Source: Variovorax sp. 54
GTDB lineage: Bacteria > Pseudomonadota > Gammaproteobacteria > Burkholderiales > Burkholderiaceae_C
Length of the DNA: 64,000 bases
Assembly: GCF_002754375.1 (NCBI RefSeq)
Contig: NZ_PEFF01000001.1
Span: 1,550,001-1,614,000 of the forward strand
Direction of reading: 5' to 3'
The notes below the pieces were generated by a model. That model was not told the DNA's origin, made no database searches, and saw only the letters and a program-made list of their open reading frames with translations. Made by a program: the position numbers and the translations under genes. Positions 54,765 to 63,272 of the stretch are shown here, piece by piece; positions within the stretch are counted from its first letter, which is position 1; every line of letters begins with the position of its first letter.

Positions 54765-56018
54765 TCAGCCGCCTGCGGCCAGTTCGCGTTCGAGCACCTT
54801 GGGGTTGTCGCGCCAGCGCTCCAGCCACTCCTGCGCCACGTCGCCCGGGTACACGTCTTCCACGCCGTCGCGCAGCGCCTTCACGATGGCGTTGGCCAGT
54901 GCGGTGGGCGCCAGCTTGGGCGGCGGGGTGTGCTGGTTCCATTCGTCGTCGATGGGGCCGGGGAACACGTTGATCACGCGGATGCCGGCGGGCCGCATCT
55001 CGGCGCGCAGGCACTGCGCGAGCGAATGGGCCGCGGCCTTCGAGGCGCTGAAGGTGCCGTGCGGCGGGAAGTTGCTCAGCGCGTAGATCGACAGCAGGTT
55101 GACCCACGCGGTCGCGCCTGTCTCGCCGTCGGCCGAGCGGCCCTTGAGCGCAGGGCCGAACTCCTGCGCCAGGCGCAGCAGGCCGAAGTAGTTGATGTCC
55201 ATCTCGGCCTTGGCCACATCGGTGCCGCGGCGTGCGCCGATGCCGAAGGTGCGGTGCACCTCGGCGTTGTTGATCACGATGTCGACCTTGCCGCCGATGG
55301 CGCCGGCCAGCTCGGTCACCTGGCGGCCGTTGGTGAGGTCGAGCGGCACCAGCGTGACCTGCGGCAGCGCCGAGATGTCGTCCAGCCCGTCGCCCATCTT
55401 CTTCCAGGGTTCGGCGTGGCCGACCCAGACGATGTCGGCGCCGGCCTTCACCAGCGCACGCACGATGGCCTGGCCCGTCTCGGTCTTGCCGTCGGTCACC
55501 AGCACCTTGCGGAACTTCGGGTCGCTGGTCATTTCGCGCAGCATCTTGTCGTCGGCCATGTGGGGACTCCCTTCATTCGGAAAAGCAATGAGAACGGCCT
55601 GGCCTGCGCGGTCGAGCCGGGCGCCCACGCGCACACGTGTGGGCGCATCGCCGACCTCGCCGTGCAGGTGGACCATGAGCGTCGGTCCGGCATCCAGGTG
55701 CACCAGGCCCAGCCGCCAAGGCAGCCGTTCGCGAAAGAACAGGTCGTTGCTGTGGTGCAGCGTGGTGCTGCCGAGCAGCGCGCCCTCGCCGCTCTGCTGG
55801 CGCCAGCGCAGCGCCGACGACAGGCACTTGTGGCAGACCTCGCGCGGCGGGTACTGCACCGTGCCGCAGTCTTCGCAGGTCTGCAGCTCGAAGCGGCCTT
55901 CGGCGGCAGCAGCCGTGAGGCCGAGCGCGACGCGGCCGCGCGCGCCGGGCGGCAGGTTCATCTGCCGGGTGCGCAGCACCGGGTTCTTGCGCGGGGGGCG
56001 CATCATCGGCATGGTCAT
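54765..56018 (-). CDS. Zinc-ribbon/OB-fold (DUF35) protein fused to a degenerate SDR
   Basis: A 417-residue fusion. Residues about 45-145 are a DUF35-type rubredoxin-like zinc ribbon (Cys48, 51, 62, 65) plus OB-fold. Residues about 170-417 are SDR-like. The SDR half lacks normal catalytic features: the cofactor loop is TDGKTETG, NNAG is NNAE (250-253), and the active Tyr is Phe323 (GTFSASK), although Ser310 and Lys327 remain. DUF35 proteins support Cys-less thiolase-fold aldolases, and such a gene lies just upstream. A longer start would include repeat-derived residues, so ATG 56018 is chosen. Confidence 0.9.
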   Translation of the reverse strand: MTMPMMRPPRKNPVLRTRQMNLPPGARGRVALGLTAAAAEGRFELQTCEDCGTVQYPPREVCHKCLSSALRWRQQSGEGALLGSTTLHHSNDLFFRERLPWRLGLVHLDAGPTLMVHLHGEVGDAPTRVRVGARLDRAGQAVLIAFPNEGSPHMADDKMLREMTSDPKFRKVLVTDGKTETGQAIVRALVKAGADIVWVGHAEPWKKMGDGLDDISALPQVTLVPLDLTNGRQVTELAGAIGGKVDIVINNAEVHRTFGIGARRGTDVAKAEMDINYFGLLRLAQEFGPALKGRSADGETGATAWVNLLSIYALSNFPPHGTFSASKAAAHSLAQCLRAEMRPAGIRVINVFPGPIDDEWNQHTPPPKLAPTALANAIVKALRDGVEDVYPGDVAQEWLERWRDNPKVLERELAAGG

Positions 56019-56021
56019 AGC

Positions 56022-56098
56022 GCCTCCGCCGGGCCGCCCCAAGGCAGGCGCGCGGCCCCCTCGGGGGGCAGTGCAGCCGCGAAGCGGCAAACGTGGGG
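56022..56098. repeat. Dispersed GC-rich repeat, family B copy 2
   Basis: GGGCCGCCCCAAGGCAGGCG, then the hairpin CCCCCTCGGGGGG, GCCGCGAAGCGGC and ACGTGGGGG. This layout matches the reverse complement of the element at 28984. It fills the 85-base gap between the thiolase and fusion genes. Confidence 0.7.
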
Positions 56099-56103
56099 GT
56101 ACA

Positions 56104-57279
56104 TCATTCCGGTCTCCCCAAGATGACCGCGCCCGTACAGAGGCAGCGGTCGTAGGTCACCATGCCGAAGCCGGCAACGAGGCCCAGCTGGGCGTTGGGC
56201 ACGGCGCGGGCGCCGGCCTGGTCCGTCAGTTGACGGATCGCCTCGACCATGCCGAGGAACCCACCCGCCGCACCGGCCTGCCCGGCCGAGAGCTGGCCGC
56301 CGCTGGTGTTGTTCGGAAAGCTGCCGTCGAAGGTCATGGTGTTGGCCTGCACGAAGGCCGAGCCTTCGCCCTTCTCGCAGAACCCCAGGTCTTCGAACTG
56401 CATCATCACGATGACGGGGTAGTCGTCGTAGGTCTGCACGAAGTCGAGCGCGGCGGGCTGCACGCCGGCCTGCGCATAGAGGTCGTCGCGGTCCATGCGC
56501 CAGCCGCCCTGCACCATCACCGGGTCTTCGGCGTAGGCGTTATGGCGCTCAATGGCGCCGCGGATCACCACGTGCGCCAGGCCCAGGTCGCGCGCGCGCT
56601 CCTCGCTCATCACGAGGAAGGCGTCGGCACCGGCGCAGGGCATCACGCAGTCGAACAGGTGGATCGGGTCGGAGATGGGCCGCGCGGCCATGTACTCGTC
56701 GAGCGTGAGGCCCTTCTTGAACATGGCGTTCGGGTTGCCGAGCGCGTTGGTGCGCTGGTCCACGCAGATGCGGCCGAAGTCTTCGCGCGTCGCGCCGTAG
56801 GTGCGCATGTAGTTGGCGGTGATGAACGCGAAGATCGAGTTCGGGCCGCCCGAGCCGTAGGGGTAGCTGGCATCGCGCGCGAAGTTGCTGAAGCTGCCCA
56901 GCGTCTGGCGGAAGGAGTCGACGTGGTTGGTGTCGGCGCCCACGCAGGCGACGATGTCGGCATCGCCCGCCTGCACGGCGCGTGCTGCGCGGCGCAGGCA
57001 CATCACGCCCGAGGCGCCACCGGTGGGCATGTGGTCGAGCCAGCGCGGCGACAGGCCCAGGTGCTGCGTGACGCCCACGGCCGTGTCGGGCGAGAGCGAG
57101 AAGCTGCTGAGGCACAGGCCGTCGATCTGTTCCTTGGCCACGCCGCTGGCCTGCACCAGCGCATCGATGGCCTGGCCGACGAACCAGTGCGCGGTGCGCG
57201 TGGAATAGCGCACGTAGGGCACGGTGACGGGCACCGCGACCGCGACGCCTTCGTAGGAAAGCCGGTTTCGCTTCGTCAT
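56104..57279 (-). CDS. Thiolase-fold protein without nucleophilic Cys (Ltp2-like aldolase candidate)
   Basis: A 391-residue member of the lipid-transfer-protein/thiolase group. Where thiolases have the acylated Cys (NxCSSG-type), this has PTGGASGVM (residues 86-93). A Cys94 nearby is out of register. The rest is family-like: QTYDDYPVIVMMQFEDLGFC, kGEG and NTSGGQLSAGQAGAAGG. Loss of the Cys together with an adjacent DUF35 protein is the pattern of retro-aldolases such as Ltp2. It overlaps the ligase gene by 4 bases. Condensing thiolase activity is unlikely. Confidence 0.88.
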   Translation of the reverse strand: MTKRNRLSYEGVAVAVPVTVPYVRYSTRTAHWFVGQAIDALVQASGVAKEQIDGLCLSSFSLSPDTAVGVTQHLGLSPRWLDHMPTGGASGVMCLRRAARAVQAGDADIVACVGADTNHVDSFRQTLGSFSNFARDASYPYGSGGPNSIFAFITANYMRTYGATREDFGRICVDQRTNALGNPNAMFKKGLTLDEYMAARPISDPIHLFDCVMPCAGADAFLVMSEERARDLGLAHVVIRGAIERHNAYAEDPVMVQGGWRMDRDDLYAQAGVQPAALDFVQTYDDYPVIVMMQFEDLGFCEKGEGSAFVQANTMTFDGSFPNNTSGGQLSAGQAGAAGGFLGMVEAIRQLTDQAGARAVPNAQLGLVAGFGMVTYDRCLCTGAVILGRPE

Positions 57280-58910
57280 GCCTGCCCCACTTGTCGTTTC
57301 TTCATGGAGCGCGTGTCGATGCAATGGCCTTGGCCCGGCAGCGACTGCGCCATCTCGCGCAGTTGCCCGCGCTGGATCTTCTGCGAGGGCGTGAGCGGCA
57401 GCGCCTCGACGAAGGCGACGTAGCCCGGCGCCTTGTAGTACGCCAGCTGCGCGAGCGCGTGCTGGACGATGCTGGCCGCCACCGCCTCCCGTTGCGCCGC
57501 ACCGGTGTCTTCGCGCAGCACGATGCAGGCGAGCACTTCGTCGCCGCGCACCGCATCGGGCGTGGCGGCCACGGCGGAAGTCTTCACGGCCGGATGCTGG
57601 TTGAGCACGCTCTCGACCTCGACGGCCGAGATGTTCTCGCCGCTGCGGCGGATCACGTTCTTCTTGCGATCGACAAAAAAGAAGTTGCCTTCGGCATCGC
57701 GGCGCACAAGGTCGCCGGTGTGAAACCAGCCGTCGGCCCAGGCCTCGCGCGTGGCTTCTTCGTCCTTCAGGTAGCCGGAAAAGAAGTAGCGGCGCGGGTC
57801 GGCGCCGGCCGAGCGCACGAGCAGTTCGCCGGGCATGTCGGTGCCCACGTCGCTGCCGTCCTCGCCCATGAGGCGGATCTCGACAAAGTCTTCCTGCCGC
57901 CCGAAGCAGCTGGTGCCCACCAGGCGCGGCTCGCGGTTGGCCATGATGCAGGCGGCTGCACCGGTCTCGGTCATGGCCCAGGCCTCGACCAGCGGGAAGC
58001 CGAAGCGCGCTTCGAAGGGCGCGTGGTTCTTGCGGTCGACACCGGCGCCGAAGCCCCAGCGGATCGCGTGGTCGCGGTCGGCCGCCGACGCGGGGGCCGA
58101 CAGCAGCATCGCGGGCATCACGCCCAGGTAGTGGACGATGGTCGCGCCGCTTTCCTTCGCGCTGGCCAGCCAGCTCTTCGGATGGAAGCGATCGAGCTGC
58201 ACGAGGCAACCGCCTGCAATGAGCACGACCATGGTCGAGAACGCCATCGCGTTCATGTGGTTGAGCGGCAGCGGCGTGATCACGCGTTCGGCATCGGGGC
58301 GGATGCTGCACACACCGTCGAGCGCCGCATACCACTCGCCCGCGCGCAGGAAGTACGCGTTGCTCAGGATGCAGCCCTTGGGTCGGCCGGTGGTGCCCGA
58401 GGTGTAGAGCAGGCCGCATTCGGTGTCGGTGCCAAGAGGCTCGCCGGCGCGCGGCGCGGCGGTCTTCGCGGGCGGCACGGCATCGTCCGGCCCCATGGTC
58501 TCGAAGGCCACGCCGGCCTGCGCGGCGGCGGCCTGCAGATCGGCAGCGCGCTCGGGCAGCGTGACGGCCAGGCCGATCTCGCTGTGGCCGATGAGGTAGA
58601 CCAGCTCGGCCGAGCGCATCTCGGCGTTGATCGGCACCACGCTCGCGCCCAGTGCGTTCAGCGCGAGCCAGTGGAAGATGAAGGCGGGCCGGTTCTCCAG
58701 CAGCAGGCCGATGCGGTGGCCGTGGCCGTAGCCGGCCTGTGCATAGGCGGTGCGCAGCCGTTCGATTTCTGCGGCGGCTTCGCCCCAGCGAATGGCGCCA
58801 GCGGCGATGCCGTAGGCGGCGGCGGTCACCGATTCGGTGAAGAGGAATTCGGCCTGCGGCGTGCGCGCGGCAGTCGCGGCGAACACCTGGTGGACGGTGG
58901 CGTGGGTCAT
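57276..58910 (-). CDS. AMP-dependent acyl-CoA ligase
   Basis: A 544-residue ANL ligase, second in the cluster. It has [67 protein letters not shown] and the catalytic Lys in TPSQKIQRGQLR. It lies directly between the dioxygenase and the thiolase-fold gene, so it should activate the dioxygenase product as a CoA ester before cleavage (inference). Confidence 0.93.
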   Translation of the reverse strand: MTHATVHQVFAATAARTPQAEFLFTESVTAAAYGIAAGAIRWGEAAAEIERLRTAYAQAGYGHGHRIGLLLENRPAFIFHWLALNALGASVVPINAEMRSAELVYLIGHSEIGLAVTLPERAADLQAAAAQAGVAFETMGPDDAVPPAKTAAPRAGEPLGTDTECGLLYTSGTTGRPKGCILSNAYFLRAGEWYAALDGVCSIRPDAERVITPLPLNHMNAMAFSTMVVLIAGGCLVQLDRFHPKSWLASAKESGATIVHYLGVMPAMLLSAPASAADRDHAIRWGFGAGVDRKNHAPFEARFGFPLVEAWAMTETGAAACIMANREPRLVGTSCFGRQEDFVEIRLMGEDGSDVGTDMPGELLVRSAGADPRRYFFSGYLKDEEATREAWADGWFHTGDLVRRDAEGNFFFVDRKKNVIRRSGENISAVEVESVLNQHPAVKTSAVAATPDAVRGDEVLACIVLREDTGAAQREAVAASIVQHALAQLAYYKAPGYVAFVEALPLTPSQKIQRGQLREMAQSLPGQGHCIDTRSMKKRQVGQA

Positions 58911-58920
58911 CGCGTCCCTG

Positions 58921-59409
58921 TCAGATGAAGAGCTGCACGGCCGGCAGGGCCGCGTCGCAGTTGAGCAGGTCGACGCGCTTGAGCGTCATGCGCAGCGCGC
59001 CGTCCTGCACCGTGAGGTGATGGAAGAAGGTGCCGACGTAGAACTGGAGCTCGTCGCCCTGCGATTCGGTGTAGTGGAACTCGGTGCGCACCACGAAGCG
59101 GTGGGCCTCGGTGTCGAAGGTCTCGACCACGGGCGCTTGCAGCAGGTGGTGGCAGCGGCTCTGCGGCTGCTGCGAAAACGCGCGCGGGCTCTTGAGGCGC
59201 TCGATGCGAAGCTCGCGCAGCAGCTTGTCTTCGTACAGGTGCGAGGTGTGGTTGAGGCCGTCTTCCTGCTCGGGCACGAGCGGAATCCAGTAGAACGCGT
59301 CGTCGGTGAAGAGCGCGTTCCATTCCTCGTAGCGACGCGTGTCGAGCAGGCGCGCTTCGTTGACGACGAAGTCGACGAGGTCCTGGCGGGTGATATCGAC
59401 GGCGGCCAT
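58921..59409 (-). CDS. Rieske dioxygenase small (beta) subunit, first set
   Basis: A 162-residue NTF2-like beta subunit. It has RRYEEWNALFTDDAFYWIPLV, YEDKLLRELRIERLKSPRAFS and KRVDLLNCDAALPAVQLFI. The ATG overlaps the alpha stop as TAATG. Its position after alpha and reductase matches the subunit I recall as IadE in Variovorax auxin degradation (assignment by memory and order, not by alignment). Confidence 0.93.
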   Translation of the reverse strand: MAAVDITRQDLVDFVVNEARLLDTRRYEEWNALFTDDAFYWIPLVPEQEDGLNHTSHLYEDKLLRELRIERLKSPRAFSQQPQSRCHHLLQAPVVETFDTEAHRFVVRTEFHYTESQGDELQFYVGTFFHHLTVQDGALRMTLKRVDLLNCDAALPAVQLFI

Positions 59410-60722
59410 TACATCGTCTCCGTCATGCGTTCGACCCAGCTGCGGTACTGGTTGCGCATGGGCAGCTCGTTGGTGCCGCCCGTGGTGATCTCGCCGCCCT
59501 TCAACTCCGATGCGTCGTAGTCGCGGTGCAGGCTCACCCACTCGTTGCCGCTCGCGTGCAGGCCGGCCTGCATGCCGCGGTAGGCCTGCAGGTCGTCGTG
59601 GCCTACCACCGAGAACGGCGAGTTGATGAGGCGGTTGTACATGGTGGTGCGCTGCAGCAGCTCGGGCGGCGCGCCCTTGAGGCGGAAGGTCCAGCTCTCG
59701 ATGAGCGTCTGGTTGGCCGAAATCGGCTTGACCACGCGAATGGCCTGGATCGCGCCCTTGATCGTGAGGTTCGGGTAGTACACGGTGTTGTGCCGTGCCA
59801 TACCGAGGATCTGCGCCGTTTTCTCTTCGCCGTAGCGCGCCTTCATGGCGTCGTCGTATTCGGGGATCGCCTTGTACTTGCTGTGGATGCTGAAGTGCAC
59901 GCCCGTGAAGCTGTGGCCGTGGTCGTAGGTGCGGATGCCCATGTCCTCGAAGAACTTGTAGTCGGACATGAAGGGCACGAACTGCTCCACGGCCATGGGC
60001 TTGGGTTCGTCTTCGGGCTTGTCGGCCCACATGCGCTTGGCGGTGCCGGCCGACGACTCATGCGCCACCATGGGGTGCATGGTGTCGTTGAGGTTCTCGA
60101 CGAACATCTTCCAGTTGCACTGGTGCATGAAGCGCAGGCAGCCGCCGGCGATTTCGAGTTCGCCCTCGGGCGAGCGGTCGGCCATGTTGTCGATGGAGCT
60201 CAGCGAATCGCCGAAGTAGTCGTCGAAGTCGGGGCCCGCGTCGTTGATCTTCACGAAGATGAAGCCGCGGTGGCTGCGCACGTGCTTCACGGGGGTGAGG
60301 CCCTTGCCCGACTCGCACTCGTGCAGCTGGGTGTGCTCGTAGCCGGTCTTCAGCGGAATGGCCAGCGGCGCGCCGTCGGTCTTGAAGGTCCAGGCGTGGT
60401 ACGGGCAGCGAAAGAACTTGCCGGTGTTGCCGCAGGGACCGTTCACGAGGCGCGAGCCCTTGTGGGCGCAGCGGTTCATCATGACGCGCACGCTGCCGTC
60501 GCTGTGGCGCACGACGATCAGCGGACGGCCCGCGATCTCGTTGGTGATCCAGTCGCCCGACTTGGGCAGCTGGCTCTCGTGGCCGACGTAGTTCCAGGTG
60601 TTGGCGAAGAAGTGCGCCTGCTCCACCTCGAAGAGGTCCTGGCTGATGTACAGGTCGCGGTGCACGCGGTCGTTCTGCACGAGCGCGCGAACGGCATCGG
60701 GGTTGTCTCGGTACGACGGCAT
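59409..60722 (-). CDS. Rieske non-heme iron dioxygenase large (alpha) subunit, first set
   Basis: A 437-residue oxygenase. The Rieske ligands are Cys85/His87 (RCAHKG) and Cys106/His109 (CPYHAW). The iron-binding pair is in VENLNDTMHPMVAHESS (around 215-230). It uses O2 and electrons from the neighbouring reductase to hydroxylate an aromatic ring. By position and content it corresponds to what I recall as IadD, the indole-3-acetate oxygenase component. Confidence 0.93.
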   Translation of the reverse strand: MPSYRDNPDAVRALVQNDRVHRDLYISQDLFEVEQAHFFANTWNYVGHESQLPKSGDWITNEIAGRPLIVVRHSDGSVRVMMNRCAHKGSRLVNGPCGNTGKFFRCPYHAWTFKTDGAPLAIPLKTGYEHTQLHECESGKGLTPVKHVRSHRGFIFVKINDAGPDFDDYFGDSLSSIDNMADRSPEGELEIAGGCLRFMHQCNWKMFVENLNDTMHPMVAHESSAGTAKRMWADKPEDEPKPMAVEQFVPFMSDYKFFEDMGIRTYDHGHSFTGVHFSIHSKYKAIPEYDDAMKARYGEEKTAQILGMARHNTVYYPNLTIKGAIQAIRVVKPISANQTLIESWTFRLKGAPPELLQRTTMYNRLINSPFSVVGHDDLQAYRGMQAGLHASGNEWVSLHRDYDASELKGGEITTGGTNELPMRNQYRSWVERMTETM

Positions 60723-60753
60723 GGTTCTCCTGGCTCCTTCCTGGCTTTTCTTT

Positions 60754-61740
60754 TCAGAGGTCGAGCACCAGGCGCGCACCCTTGGCGCGCGAGATGCAGA
60801 TCTGCATGACGGTGCCTTCCGCCTTCTCGCGGGCGGTGAGCACGTAGTCGCGGTGGTCAATCTCGCCTTCGATCACGGGCACGGCGCACACGCCGCATTC
60901 GCCGCGCTTGCAATCGAACATCGGGTCGCAGCCGTGTTCGATGAGGCAGTCGAGGATGCTCTGGCCGACCGGCACGGTGAAGCGCTGGCCCGACTGGGCG
61001 AGCTCCACCTCGAAGGGCTGGTCGCCCTCCTCCACGACGGGTTCGGTGAAGAGCTCGAAGTGCACGCGGTCGTGTTCCCAGCCGCGGGCCTGGGTGCGCG
61101 CGAGCACGGCGTCGAGCATGACCTTGGGGCCGCAGACGTAGAGGCGGTCGCCGGCGGGCACGCCGTCGAGCAACGCGTCGATGTCCAGCGGCGCGCCGGC
61201 CTCGGCGTCGGCATGCACGCGCAGGTCGTCGCCGAGCAGCGCCTGCAGCTCGGGCAGGAAGGCCATCAGGTCGCGACTGCGGCCGGCGTAGTGCATGCGC
61301 ACGGCGGCGCCTTCGGCACGGCGGCGCGCGGCCATCGAGGCGAGCGGCGTCACGCCAATGCCACCGGCCACCAGCACCGTGCCACCCGGACCGGTGTGCA
61401 GCGGAAAGTCGTTCTTCGGCGGCTCGATGGTGAGCACGCTGCCCTCGGCCAACTTTTCGTGCATGAAGCGCGAACCGCCGCGGCCTTCGGCCTCCTTGCG
61501 CACGGCGATCACGTAGTCGGTCGGGGCGTTGGTGGCGTTGCGCTCGGTCGCGAAGTTGATGAGCGAGTAGTGGCGCCAGTCGGTGGTGCCATCAGCCAGC
61601 GTCACCTGCACGCGGATGTGCGCGCCGGCGGCGAAGCCGGGCAGCGCGCGGCCGTCTTCGGCGCGCAGGCGCAGCAGGCGGATCAGCGGGTTGAGGGCGC
61701 GCGCTTCGACGACGCGAAGCTGGAGCGTGGGGGCGGTCAT
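60754..61740 (-). CDS. Ferredoxin-type reductase (PDR/VanB family)
   Basis: A 328-residue electron-transfer protein in the order flavin domain (RHYSLINF), NAD(P)H domain (VLVAGGIGVTPLASM), then a C-terminal plant-type [2Fe-2S] ferredoxin domain. The cluster ligands are CKRGECGVC plus a later Cys in MQICISRA. It carries electrons from NADH to the Rieske oxygenase. It is the only reductase seen for two oxygenase sets. Confidence 0.93.
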   Translation of the reverse strand: MTAPTLQLRVVEARALNPLIRLLRLRAEDGRALPGFAAGAHIRVQVTLADGTTDWRHYSLINFATERNATNAPTDYVIAVRKEAEGRGGSRFMHEKLAEGSVLTIEPPKNDFPLHTGPGGTVLVAGGIGVTPLASMAARRRAEGAAVRMHYAGRSRDLMAFLPELQALLGDDLRVHADAEAGAPLDIDALLDGVPAGDRLYVCGPKVMLDAVLARTQARGWEHDRVHFELFTEPVVEEGDQPFEVELAQSGQRFTVPVGQSILDCLIEHGCDPMFDCKRGECGVCAVPVIEGEIDHRDYVLTAREKAEGTVMQICISRAKGARLVLDL

Positions 61741-61762
61741 GGGGCGGGGTCCCTTCGTCTCT

Positions 61763-63268
61763 TCAGGCCAGGGCGTGCTGCGCCAGCGCGGCTTGCAGCT
61801 TGTGGCCGTGTTCGTCGGCGAGCGCGGCGTCGCGCAGTTCGCGCAAGGTGGCGGGCGCCAGTGCGGCACCCGCACGTTCGAACGCGCGCATCACGGTGTC
61901 GTAGTTGCGCAGGCCGCGCTCGTGCGTGTCGCTGTAGCCCTTGACCAGGCGCTGGCACTGGGCGAGTTCGACGGCGAGCGCGGGGTTGCGTTGCGCGGTG
62001 GCGGCGATGCGTTGCAGCCACTCTTCGATGCGGCGGTTTTCGTCGGCGTAGCGCATCGTCGACCGGCGCCAGCGCTTCATCGCGGCCACGGTGCGCAGCA
62101 TCAGGTAGCCGCGCAGCGAGCTGGTGCGGATCACGCGGCCGTGCTGCGTGAAGCGCTCGACGATCTTCCTGGGCAGCGTGGAGTGCATGAGCCAGCGGCC
62201 GATGCCGCCGGGCAGCGTCTCGCAGATTTCCTGCAGGCGCGGGTGCATGTACTCATGGATGGCGAGCACCTGGCCCGGCTGCACGCCGGCCTCGCCGCGC
62301 ACGCGCTCGAAGCGGGTCGCGCGGGTCTTCAGGGCGGCGACGCGGGCCGTGTCTTCGTAGGACATCCACAGCGCGAGGTGGCGCGCGGTTTCGCGCAGCA
62401 GGCGGTGGGCGTCGTCCGGCAATTTCGCAACAGCGGCCATGCGGTCGAGGTAGAGGCCGGCGTAGGCCAGGTCCTGGTAGTCGATGAGGCGGCGCACGCC
62501 TTCGAGCAGGAAGTCTTGCGCGGGCAGCGGAAAGTCGCGCTGCACGCGTTCGACCAGCGCGCGCACGGCCGGGTGGCGCGGCTGCGGTGCGGGCGTGGCG
62601 GCCGGTGCGACCTTGGCGGGTTCGCCGTCGTCGCCGTCCTGTGCGCGATCGAATGCCGCACCGAAGGCCTTGAGGCTGGGCTTCACGCCCACGCCGCCGC
62701 GCTCGATGGTGGCTTCGAACTGCGCGCGGCCGAAGGGCAGCACGCCCGAGCCCGCGAGCGTGCCGAACAGCACGGCACTGATCACGCTGCCCGAGGCCTC
62801 GGCGGCCTGCGCCATGTCGAAGCGGATGAAGCGCTTGGCGGCGCGCGCGGTGTGGGCGAGCAGCTGGTCGCTGTCGACACGGCCGTCGCCCATGGCGCTC
62901 TTCTCGGCGATGGAGAAGACGCGGTGCGTCGAAGCGATGAGCGTGGTGCGGTCGCGCGTGACCAGCCCGCGCTGCACCGCGCGGCCGGCTTCCATGAGCT
63001 CGGAAGCGAGCACCACGTCGACGTCGCCCGGCAGCGGCATCAGCGCGAGCACGGGGCGTCCGCCGTCGGCGTGGGCCTGTGCATCGGGGTACAGCTCGAC
63101 GTAGTAGATGGTCGCGCCGGTGCGCTGGGCCACGCCCGGCACGGAGGTGGTCTGGGCGACGTAGCCGTTGGCTTCGCCCATGTCGACGATCCAGTCGGCG
63201 AGCACGCCGCCGCCCTCCCCGCCCATGGCGAGGATGGCAATCTTGATCGGTTGAACGGTGTTCGTCAT
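61763..63268 (-). CDS. 2-oxoacid (indolepyruvate-type):acceptor oxidoreductase beta subunit, long form
   Basis: A 501-residue protein. Residues about 1-195 are the gamma-type domain (IAILAMGGEGGGVLADWIVDM, QRTGATIYYVELYPD). Residues about 220-501 are an extra helical DUF6537-like region. A start at 63307 would overlap the upstream gene, whereas ATG 63268 is 4 bases after its stop. Works with the alpha subunit on a thiamine-bound 2-oxoacid, forming an acyl-CoA. In this context isatinate is the most attractive substrate (inference). Confidence 0.88.
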   Translation of the reverse strand: MTNTVQPIKIAILAMGGEGGGVLADWIVDMGEANGYVAQTTSVPGVAQRTGATIYYVELYPDAQAHADGGRPVLALMPLPGDVDVVLASELMEAGRAVQRGLVTRDRTTLIASTHRVFSIAEKSAMGDGRVDSDQLLAHTARAAKRFIRFDMAQAAEASGSVISAVLFGTLAGSGVLPFGRAQFEATIERGGVGVKPSLKAFGAAFDRAQDGDDGEPAKVAPAATPAPQPRHPAVRALVERVQRDFPLPAQDFLLEGVRRLIDYQDLAYAGLYLDRMAAVAKLPDDAHRLLRETARHLALWMSYEDTARVAALKTRATRFERVRGEAGVQPGQVLAIHEYMHPRLQEICETLPGGIGRWLMHSTLPRKIVERFTQHGRVIRTSSLRGYLMLRTVAAMKRWRRSTMRYADENRRIEEWLQRIAATAQRNPALAVELAQCQRLVKGYSDTHERGLRNYDTVMRAFERAGAALAPATLRELRDAALADEHGHKLQAALAQHALA

Positions 63269-63272
63269 GGCG

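Noticed and set aside
57276..58419. A frame joining the ligase-strand region with the thiolase protein
   Set aside because: The joined reading is out of frame with the ligase motifs. The thiolase-fold gene starts at ATG 57279 after a 4-base overlap.
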